A stretch of DNA of 64,000 nucleotides from Symbiodinium natans. Its lineage: Eukaryota > Sar > Dinophyceae > Suessiales > Symbiodiniaceae. The number at the start of each line of letters is the position of its first letter. The first letter of the stretch is position 1. The stretch spans positions 207,501 through 271,500 of the forward strand of contig CAJNDS010002121.1 in NCBI GenBank assembly GCA_905221605.1. The letters are read 5' to 3'. The notes beneath the pieces are model-generated. The model did no database searches, had not been told where the DNA came from, and worked only from the letters and a program-made list of their open reading frames with translations. The translations under genes and the position numbers were made by a program. Positions 42,021 to 49,828 of the stretch are shown here, in pieces.

Positions 42021-43608
42021 TAAGTGTCATATCCACGCAAGTGTCTGTCCACGGAGACCATCCGTACACGCAGGCCACGGAACTGTCCACGGACCCCATT
42101 GTCCACGGATGTATTTTTTTAGGGACCCGAGGGAGGGAGGGAGGAAGCAGTGCGTTTTCGAGGCCTTCCAAAACGCACTTTGCTTGCAACTGGAGCTGCA
42201 ACTGGAGGGTGGGAGGAAGCAGTGCGTTTTCGAGGCCTTCCAAAACGCACTTTGCTTGCAACTGGACGGAGGTAAGGGAGAAAGGAAGAGGGCGGGACTT
42301 CCAAAACGCACTTTGCTTGCGACTGGAGGGAGGGGCGGCTTATGGTCTCGTTTCACAGAATTACATGCTGATAGGGGCTCTGGTGCGTTTAGGGTGGTGG
42401 CCAAAACGCACTCAGCTCTTTTTCTCGGCGATTCGCACTGTGCATCCCAGCTGGTCCAGGTGGAGTTTCGACATGCTTTACTGGTTGTAAGGCGCTTTCG
42501 GAATCAGGGTCTATTTTGGATCTAGGAAACCCTGAACCCTAAACCCTCTAAACCCTCTAAACCCTAAACCCTAAACCCTAACCCTAAACCCTAAAGCCTC
42601 CCGAGTCTAGGGGTTTAGGGGCACGACCCAGGGCCTTCTTTGGTTTATGCAAAACGCACTTCCCCCTTCCGCCCCCGCTCTTCCCCTCCCCTCCCCGTGC
42701 GTTTTGGGGGGCCTGCAAAACGCACCCCCCCCTTCCCCCTCTTCCCCTCCCCCCCCCCGTCCCCCCCCCCCCCTCCCCCCCTGTGCGTTTGGAAGACCTG
42801 CAAAACGCACTCTCCCCCCCCCCTCCGCCTCCCCACCCCCGCCTCCCCCCCCCGCCTCCCCCCCCTTCCCTCTTCCCCCTCCCCCCTCCTACTTTTTTGA
42901 CCTGCAAAATGGGTCGGGGGGAGTCGGTTTTGCAGGTCTTCCAACTTATTTGAGACCTTTAAGACCTGCAAAACCGACTCCCCCCGACCGAGGGGGGAGG
43001 GGGAAGAGGGAAGGGGGGGGGAGGCGGGGGGGGGGGGGGGAGGCGGGGGTGGGGAGGCGGGGAGAGTGCGTTTTGCAGGTCTTCCAAAACGCACGGGGGG
43101 AGGGGGGGGGGGGGAAGGGGGGGGTGCGTTTTGCAGGCCCCCCAAAACGCACGGGGAGGGGAGGGGAAGAGCGGGGGCGGAAGGGGGAAGTGCGTTTTGC
43201 ATAAACCAAGGTCCTCATCTGCCCTAAACCCTCAACGCCGTGAAGGCCCTGGGTCGTGCCCCTAAACCCCTAGACTCGGGAGGCTTTAGGGTTTAGGGTT
43301 AGGGTTTAGGGTTTAGGGTTTAGAGGGTTTAGGGTTTAGGGTTTCCTAGATCCAAAATAGACCCTGATTCCGAAAGCGCCTTACAACCAGTAAAGCATGT
43401 CGAAACTCCACCAGGACTTGGCCTGGACCAGCTGGGATGCACGGTGCGAATCGCCGAGAAAAAGAGCTCAGTGCGTTTTGGCCACCACCCTAAACGCACC
43501 AGAGCGCCTATCAGCATGTAATTCTGTGAAACGAGACCATAAGCCGGCCCACGCAGACCACGGAAACGTCCACGCAGCCACCGGCCACGCATGTGGAAAT
43601 GACACTTA
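42021..43608. mobile_element. Palindromic foldback element inserted in gag
   Basis: 1588 bp. The ends TAAGTGTCATATCCAC and its near-complement pair with one mismatch and are flanked by a 10-bp duplication. Arms of about 600 bp (42336-42936 and 42963-43546) are near-perfect inverted repeats around a 26-bp spacer. Inside, AAAACGCAC/GTGCGTTTT recurs in nested small hairpins. 42138-42266 is a tandem pair of such hairpins present only in the left arm. No transposase. The many long open frames in the arms come from C- or G-rich tracts and are not genes. Confidence 0.88.
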
Positions 43609-43618
43609 GTTCCCAGGC
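43609..43618 (+). repeat. Target-site duplication, right (GTTCCCAGGC)
   Basis: Exact copy of 42011-42020 directly after the right end of the foldback element. Removing the element and one copy restores the gag frame. Confidence 0.85.
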
Positions 43619-43714
43619 CCAGGCTGCTTTGGGGGATCTCCAACCTAGATCGTCCGATTCGATGCGGTCTGCTAGGTCTCATCCTTCGAGACTGGAACTC
43701 GTACACCAGTCGCG

Positions 43715-46700
43715 GTGACAGAAGGACCGGAGCAGTACATGATTGCCACGCCTCCTGGTTTGGGACAGCCTGCAAGTGTGGCCAATGTTTCTTTGGATGA
43801 AAGGGATCGTGAGTTGGTAGCGTTGCGAGTTCAAGTACAACAGCTACAGATGCAGTTACAACAGGTTCTGGCCAGAGAAGCTGCGAGGGCTGGAGAGACT
43901 GCTCCTTCAGCAGAACCAACGCCTCCACCACCACCGCCACTCCCCAGTAGCCACCATACACCTGGTGGCACACGTGTTCCTTCGGGGCCTTCAATGGCGA
44001 CACCCAAAGTTCCTGGGGTAACAGCTGGCGTGGATACATCGTGGCAGGCCATGGGACCGGCAGTTTGGGAGGTGGTACCGCCACCCCCACCACTACCTCC
44101 GGAGATGAGGACGAGGCCAAGGGCCTTAATATCTGAGGAGCCAGCGGCCTTGATGCCTTCGGAGGAGACCGCCAGAAGTATTCAGGATCTGCCTAAGCTG
44201 GAGATCTTCAAGGGCAACACCGAGGATGCTGGAATGATTCTTGGAGACTGGCTGACGGTGGTCAAACCGATGATGGCGGGAATTTCAGCTACAGCGGCAG
44301 AGTGGTGGGACCAGGTTACCGGCACGGCCTACAACTATTACGATGACTGGCTGGCCGCCTCGCCGCTGAAGAGGTTGGAGCTCCGAGACAAGGTGATGGG
44401 GCTGACAGCACTGTTTGAGCACTCCAGGTGGTCACGAACTGAACAACGAGGCGCGGTGCTCATGCTGGCGGCGTTACCTGCAGATGTTAAGGAGGAAATG
44501 GTAACCGTCCGAGCGGTGCAAACCATTCCTATGCTGTTTCGGTTACTGACCAAGTATCAACCGGGAGGAGCAGGGGAGAAGCAGGCTTTGCTACGAACGT
44601 TAACTACTCCAGCTGCGGTGAACACGGCGACGGACGGCATCGCTGGAATCAGAAAGTGGTCCCGAGCCCTTACCAGAGCTCAGGAGCTGAAACTGGCACT
44701 CCCTGATCCAACACTGCTGGTTAAAGCACTGGACCAGATTACAGCTGCGGTGATTGCGGGGCAAAGCTTATTCCGGCTGTCAACTTTTCGGTTGGAAAAC
44801 AAGATTGACTATGCCCCCACCTTGTCCTCTGCCAAGTCCTTAGCGCAGATGTTGTTGGCGGAACTGGAAATGGTTACTGGCTCCGAACTTGGAGGACGAA
44901 GACCTAAGGTGGCGGCCATGGAAACAGAAGCGAAAGGAAAGGGCAAGGGCAAAGACAAGGGGCAGCGGGAACACGGGCAATGCTGGAACTGGATGACACC
45001 TAAGGGGTGTCGAAAGGGCAATGCCTGCTCCTTTCCGCATGACAAGGCCAGGATGGTGGGGAGGTGTTACAACTGTTCTGCAGAAGACCACCAGAAGGCC
45101 AACTGCCCTTATCCTACCACCTCTGCAGACACCGCCGCTGCCAAAGAGACCAATGACAAGGCCACGGAAGCAAAGGGCAGAGGCAAGCACAAGGGAAAGC
45201 CCAAGCCCATCGTGAAGAAGGTGGAGCCGGACGAACCAGCGTCCTCTACGACTTCCGCTTCGTCCTCGACGGCCCAGGCAGCTTTTCTTCAGGAGGCATC
45301 CGAGCTCATCAAGACGATGAGATTGGCGGCGTTGCGAGGTGAAACGGATGGCTGGGGATTGCTGGATGGTGGAGCTACGGCCTGCCTCAGAAAGGCAAAG
45401 TCCAATCGGGAGTTCCAACGAGCTGCCCCGATTACAGTGGCCCTGGCTACCGGCTCGACACAGCTCCGGATTAATGATGCTGGCACGCTGCTGACCAATG
45501 ATCCCTCCACGAGTCCCATTGTGGCCATGCATGAGCTGATCCAGCTGGGGACAGGAGTGACCTGGGATCAAGGTGGTATCTGCATCAAGGTCCCGAAGTT
45601 TGGCCAGCTTCCAGTACGATTGGCTACCGGATGCCCAGAAGTTCCAGAAGCACTGGCCTTAAAGCTCATTGAAGATATTGAGCAGAAGAAGCGGGACAAG
45701 ATGGCCTTCGTGAAGGAGCTGCGAATCCAGAAGGAAGATGGAGGTGGCCTGGAGCAAGAAGGGACTATGATGTTTGAGGATCCCGTAGCCATGAAGCGCT
45801 GGTTGCAAGATCAGTTTTTGCATCTGCCAGAGGGGGTCATCGATGCCCTAACCGTTCCTGCCTATGCCAAAGGAAATGACTGCTTGCCTTGGAGCCGGAG
45901 GACAAGGAAGGCCATGATGGCTTCGAAGTTCATCGTACTGAACCTGTTTGCTGGCAAAACCCGGGGCTTCTTTCAGCAATATCTGGATGGCAAGGGTATG
46001 GATGGGTGTTACGTTATCGATGTGGACCTGCCTGAAAACCTGCTGTGCGACCAAATGTATGGTTTTTTGTTGGAGTTGGCCCGAAGTGGCCATGTCAAAA
46101 TGGTGATGGGCGGACCTCCAGACAAGACGTTTGAGGCACCCAAGCAATGGAGGGGGAATGATCCTCAAGACCGACTTGGCAGATCTGAGCTCGGTCCTCG
46201 CGACCTGCGGGCTGTGGAGAAGGAAAATGTCCTGATCCTGAGGCAGTTGGTGCTGTATATGGTCGCAGAGGAAGCAAGGAGGCTTCATAACAACAGCCAG
46301 GCGGTGGGTCTGGTGTTGGAACACAAGGCGCCAAACAATGGGGAAAACACCGAAGCTTCGAGACCGGAAATCTGGAATTGGCCAGAAGTACAACATTGTC
46401 AAGCGAAATACAAGTTGGAAAAACTGGAAGTAGACTTTGGCGATTTGGGTCACCGGACCACGAAACAGCAAGGACTGCTGGTATCGCACAAGTTGTACTT
46501 CGATGAGGTTTCAATGGTGAACTGCAAAGACTGTGGTTCGGGGGAGGAAGGAATGGATCCTCAAGAAATGACCAAAGGGCATGAGTGGCCTGATGGTTTG
46601 AAGTGGGCAGTTCTACAATTGCTGCTGCGCTTGGTCCCGGGGGGGCTATCAATCCATCGTCTGGATACAAAGTTCCGACAACATGTTGCCCAAGGCCATA

Positions 46701-47053
46701 TTCCCTTTCGTCGCGATTGCCTACACTGCCTAGCAGGCGGAGCCAAAGACGGCCAGCATAGGAGACTGCCTATCAGCGAAGCCTACACGATTAGCGCCGA
46801 CCTGAGTGGTCCCTACACGGTGGGCTTGGATGAGTATGGTCGGGTGAAGTACATGAGCACGATGGTTTACACCATTCCGGTCTCTGCAAGTTTGGAGCCG
46901 GAACCAATGGTGGAAATTCCTGAAGGAGGTGGTCAAGCTGAACGGCCCAGATCTTCAGAGGCAGTCAATGAGGCCGCATCCTTGCTGGACGTTGACGGGT
47001 TGGGGGGGTGTGGACACCACATCGCTGTTGGGCGAGGACACACCGGATTATGA
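43715..47053 (+). CDS. Copia element Gag core, protease, MTase-like, integrase start
   Basis: The frame is open from a GTG overlapping the ORF1 stop; the first ATG is at 43739. In order: Pro-rich lead; Gag-like helical core (about residues 155-390); CCCH finger from C423 (C-x8-C-x5-C-x3-H); CCHC knuckle from C451 (C-x2-C-x4-H-x4-C); aspartic-protease-like LLDGGAT with D551; a Rossmann-like block with VLNLFAGKTRGF (about 741-752) and GGPPDKTF (799-806) resembling C5-methyltransferase motifs I and IV but with Asp for the catalytic Cys; integrase zinc-binding HVAQGH..CLHC (from 990); and integrase DLSGPY with the first catalytic Asp at 1029. The frame is lost near the G7 run at 47002-47008, then ends at 47053. 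Confidence 0.88.
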   Translation: MTEGPEQYMIATPPGLGQPASVANVSLDERDRELVALRVQVQQLQMQLQQVLAREAARAGETAPSAEPTPPPPPPLPSSHHTPGGTRVPSGPSMATPKVPGVTAGVDTSWQAMGPAVWEVVPPPPPLPPEMRTRPRALISEEPAALMPSEETARSIQDLPKLEIFKGNTEDAGMILGDWLTVVKPMMAGISATAAEWWDQVTGTAYNYYDDWLAASPLKRLELRDKVMGLTALFEHSRWSRTEQRGAVLMLAALPADVKEEMVTVRAVQTIPMLFRLLTKYQPGGAGEKQALLRTLTTPAAVNTATDGIAGIRKWSRALTRAQELKLALPDPTLLVKALDQITAAVIAGQSLFRLSTFRLENKIDYAPTLSSAKSLAQMLLAELEMVTGSELGGRRPKVAAMETEAKGKGKGKDKGQREHGQCWNWMTPKGCRKGNACSFPHDKARMVGRCYNCSAEDHQKANCPYPTTSADTAAAKETNDKATEAKGRGKHKGKPKPIVKKVEPDEPASSTTSASSSTAQAAFLQEASELIKTMRLAALRGETDGWGLLDGGATACLRKAKSNREFQRAAPITVALATGSTQLRINDAGTLLTNDPSTSPIVAMHELIQLGTGVTWDQGGICIKVPKFGQLPVRLATGCPEVPEALALKLIEDIEQKKRDKMAFVKELRIQKEDGGGLEQEGTMMFEDPVAMKRWLQDQFLHLPEGVIDALTVPAYAKGNDCLPWSRRTRKAMMASKFIVLNLFAGKTRGFFQQYLDGKGMDGCYVIDVDLPENLLCDQMYGFLLELARSGHVKMVMGGPPDKTFEAPKQWRGNDPQDRLGRSELGPRDLRAVEKENVLILRQLVLYMVAEEARRLHNNSQAVGLVLEHKAPNNGENTEASRPEIWNWPEVQHCQAKYKLEKLEVDFGDLGHRTTKQQGLLVSHKLYFDEVSMVNCKDCGSGEEGMDPQEMTKGHEWPDGLKWAVLQLLLRLVPGGLSIHRLDTKFRQHVAQGHIPFRRDCLHCLAGGAKDGQHRRLPISEAYTISADLSGPYTVGLDEYGRVKYMSTMVYTIPVSASLEPEPMVEIPEGGGQAERPRSSEAVNEAASLLDVDGLGGCGHHIAVGRGHTGL

Positions 47054-49283
47054 GCCGGATTTGGATGATGAGCGGTGTTCCCAACTGGATGAACCACTAC
47101 TACCTCAGGCAAAGGATGAGGAAGCCGTCGTCCTAAGGGATTATGGGCTGGACTGCGAGGAGGACTGGAATGATGAGGTGGATCCCGGTGAATGGGAGTG
47201 CAACGAGGAGGTCCTGGAGGAGGAATTGCCCAAGGAGAACCTCACGGACTTTCAGAAGCGCCTCGTGCAGGAACAAGCTGAAGCCTGGAAACAATATCTG
47301 GTCAAGGCTCGCGAACAGGCGGACTCGGTGGCTCCTCAAGACTTGAAGTTGGACAAGCTACAGATGGTGGAGCTCACTTTCGCTGAGAGCCTACGAGACA
47401 AGACCCCAGCATCTGTGGTCGGAGCCATAGGTCGCGTTTACAGCAAGCTGAAAATGTGGGGAATGCATGTGGCCAGGTTTCATACAGACAAAGGAGGAGA
47501 GTTCCTCAATGCCCCCGTCTGTCGTTGGCTTCAGGATAGAGGGATTTATCAAACCTGTGGACAGGGCGGATCCTACAAGCAAAATGGCCGGGCAGAAGCT
47601 GCAGTTGGTATTTGCAAGAGGGCCACCAGGACGTTGCTGCATGGTGAAACGTCGGCCAAGCGACTTTGGCCGGGTGCCTGGCGATGGGTGGCCGAGCGAC
47701 GCCTTCGCAGGGCCTTGGCCCGACTGGGCATGCCTGTCAAGCCTTTGGTTCCGTTTGGTACAGTGGTTTGGATCCGCAAAAGACACTGGCATAAGGCTGA
47801 ACAATGGGATGATCGTGTCCACAAAGGCGTGGTGATTGCCCCGGCGCAACATGTTTCCAGGGGCTATGTGGTGAAAGTGGGAAACGATTTCTTCACGACA
47901 ACCACGCTGTTTCAAAATGTGCAAATGGCGGATACTGGTGCAATTGCGGCCATGGATGAGGTGGAAGTGGACGCAGTGCCTCCTCGACAGCGAGCTCGCG
48001 GCAAACAGGGCTTGGCCTCGTTGTCGGTAGCACCAGCAGCACTGTCCTGTCCAGGGCATGACAGGGAGCAAACTGGACACAGTCTGGTGCAAGCTTGGAA
48101 AAAGGCGGACTCCTGGATCTCTGGACCCTTGCAAGAAACAATCGAGTGGCTGCAGGATTCCTTGAGCGGGACAAAGTTACGCAGCGACCGCCAAACCTCT
48201 GAAGGCCTCTATATCACCAATGGGGTTTACAGGCGAGGGGGAGTCATTGGGATCACAAATACTACAACCCAACAACCTGATCGGCTGCGAACTCAGGTCC
48301 TGAATGCCATCCTCGCAGCTGCTTTCCCAACTGACACCTGGACCTCGTCTACCCTTTCGGTGAACAATTGGCTGGGGCCGCATCGTGATATCTTCAATCA
48401 ACGAGGGACGAGTAATCTGCTGGTATGCCTTTCACCCTCCATTTCTATCTGGACCGAGGTGGAACCACCCTTCACTGGCCTGGGCTCGGACGAGTTGGTC
48501 TGGAAGGAGGTTCGCCCAGGACTCTGGAAGCCGGGCCAGATTCATCGCCTTCGTTGCGGGGACTCGATGAGATTGGATCCACGCAAGTGGCATGCCTCGG
48601 AGGATGGCGAAGAAAAGGGCCCACGCGTGCTGGCGGTGGCTTTTTCCTTGGCAGTGCATGCCAGGTTGGAGCCTGGTAAAAGGGCCAGCCTGTATTCTGC
48701 AGGTTTCCCATTGCCGGCTATAGCAGGCACTGGGGGGGGGTACAAGCAAGATTTGAGATCGAGTTTGAGTTCAGCCTCGCCCTCGAACACCAGCACTACG
48801 ACTGCCCCTAGGCCAAGGGTCGCCAAACTTCGCCTGCGACAGCGAGAGGAAGGAGAAGCCGATGGGCCTGCAAGGCAAGTGGAGCATACACAAATTCAGT
48901 ACACTGTGTTGGATGCTGCAACTGCGGATCGGTTGTTTCAGGAGAGATGGACCCATGAGCAGGCCAATGCTCACGACCTGGATCAACATCCCTTGCAGCG
49001 CTTTGTGGACGACTGGGAAGGTGAGTGGTCCCCAGTGCTCCCACCGGATGGCATCCTACCTACGACGGAAACTGTCGACCAGGCGGCCTCAGCAGCCTAT
49101 GAGTATCGCTTCAGGTGGGCAGGTTTGCTACCAGATCCGGAAATCGACCCCAATCAAGTCCTGAGGGACCCAAGTATTCGATTGGACCGGGTCAATCCGC
49201 CTGAGGAGGGAATGCAGATCGATCCTGTAATCCAGAGGCATTTGGTTGATGAGGATATCCAGAATCAAGGAGGCGGGCGCTAA
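46929..49283 (+). CDS. Copia element integrase core end and 2OG-oxygenase-like domain
   Basis: Continues the previous frame after a one-base shift at the G7 run (47002-47008). An acidic linker precedes the integrase core: HTDKGGEF with D187 and GRAEAAVG with E223 (35 residues between, the classic DD35E spacing, numbered from 46929). A later region has LGPHRDIF (H485, D487), KWHASED (H555) and PRVLAVAF (R566). This HxD..H..R pattern is that of Fe(II)/2-oxoglutarate dioxygenases. Ends TAA at 49281-49283. Confidence 0.85.
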   Translation: MVKLNGPDLQRQSMRPHPCWTLTGWGGVDTTSLLGEDTPDYEPDLDDERCSQLDEPLLPQAKDEEAVVLRDYGLDCEEDWNDEVDPGEWECNEEVLEEELPKENLTDFQKRLVQEQAEAWKQYLVKAREQADSVAPQDLKLDKLQMVELTFAESLRDKTPASVVGAIGRVYSKLKMWGMHVARFHTDKGGEFLNAPVCRWLQDRGIYQTCGQGGSYKQNGRAEAAVGICKRATRTLLHGETSAKRLWPGAWRWVAERRLRRALARLGMPVKPLVPFGTVVWIRKRHWHKAEQWDDRVHKGVVIAPAQHVSRGYVVKVGNDFFTTTTLFQNVQMADTGAIAAMDEVEVDAVPPRQRARGKQGLASLSVAPAALSCPGHDREQTGHSLVQAWKKADSWISGPLQETIEWLQDSLSGTKLRSDRQTSEGLYITNGVYRRGGVIGITNTTTQQPDRLRTQVLNAILAAAFPTDTWTSSTLSVNNWLGPHRDIFNQRGTSNLLVCLSPSISIWTEVEPPFTGLGSDELVWKEVRPGLWKPGQIHRLRCGDSMRLDPRKWHASEDGEEKGPRVLAVAFSLAVHARLEPGKRASLYSAGFPLPAIAGTGGGYKQDLRSSLSSASPSNTSTTTAPRPRVAKLRLRQREEGEADGPARQVEHTQIQYTVLDAATADRLFQERWTHEQANAHDLDQHPLQRFVDDWEGEWSPVLPPDGILPTTETVDQAASAAYEYRFRWAGLLPDPEIDPNQVLRDPSIRLDRVNPPEEGMQIDPVIQRHLVDEDIQNQGGGR

Positions 49284-49306
49284 CAGATGATCGGCCGGAT
49301 CTCACC

Positions 49307-49828
49307 ATGGCGACGATTATCAACTACCGCTACATGTACGACGATGAAAATCAGCTGGAAATTCATCAGTTTGCCATGATGGTAAATCATACAGTGGGCT
49401 ACGAGGAAGCACCTCACTGGCAACCCCTTGACATCGTCATCCGGTCCGAGGTCCTCTACGAGCTGCAAGAACCTCAGCAGGCAGAAGAAAACGAGGAGGA
49501 GCCTCCAGAAGATGATGAGGACGTGGATCAAGGAGACGATGAAGATGATGATCAGCCGGGAGATGGTCCAGATGGCCCAGGTGGAGGTGGACGAGGCCGT
49601 TCGAGAACGCCGGAAATCCGGTACGAGGACTATAGAAATGTTCGGCCTCGCTATCAACTTCGTCTAGAACACAGCGATGCCCTGAAAATGCTGGATGCTG
49701 CAGAAAGTTTTTTTGGTTCCGGAAGAGGCGGGAATGTTGTATCAAAGCAAAAACAGCCTTGGAACCGGGGGAGCAGCGACTGGTGTGGTGGGACATGTTG
49801 TGGCCTCCGAGATACCCATTGGTTTTGA
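49307..49828 (+). CDS. Copia element acidic linker frame
   Basis: The ATG in a good context (ACCATGG) lies 24 bp after the previous stop. Starts ATIINYRYMYDDENQ, then a long Glu/Asp run and a GRGRSRTPE motif. The coding sense passes to the next frame at the T7 run (49710-49716), where one extra T is likely. The annotated tail beyond about 49716 is out of frame. Confidence 0.7.
   Translation: MATIINYRYMYDDENQLEIHQFAMMVNHTVGYEEAPHWQPLDIVIRSEVLYELQEPQQAEENEEEPPEDDEDVDQGDDEDDDQPGDGPDGPGGGGRGRSRTPEIRYEDYRNVRPRYQLRLEHSDALKMLDAAESFFGSGRGGNVVSKQKQPWNRGSSDWCGGTCCGLRDTHWF

Noticed and set aside
42584-43218. Pro-rich and Gly-rich proteins in the foldback element
   Set aside because: They mirror each other across the palindrome and derive from poly-C/poly-G tracts.
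44840-45571. Minus-strand 243-codon gene inside the copia polyprotein
   Set aside because: Antisense to the conserved zinc-finger/protease coding region; no domain and unlikely independent gene.
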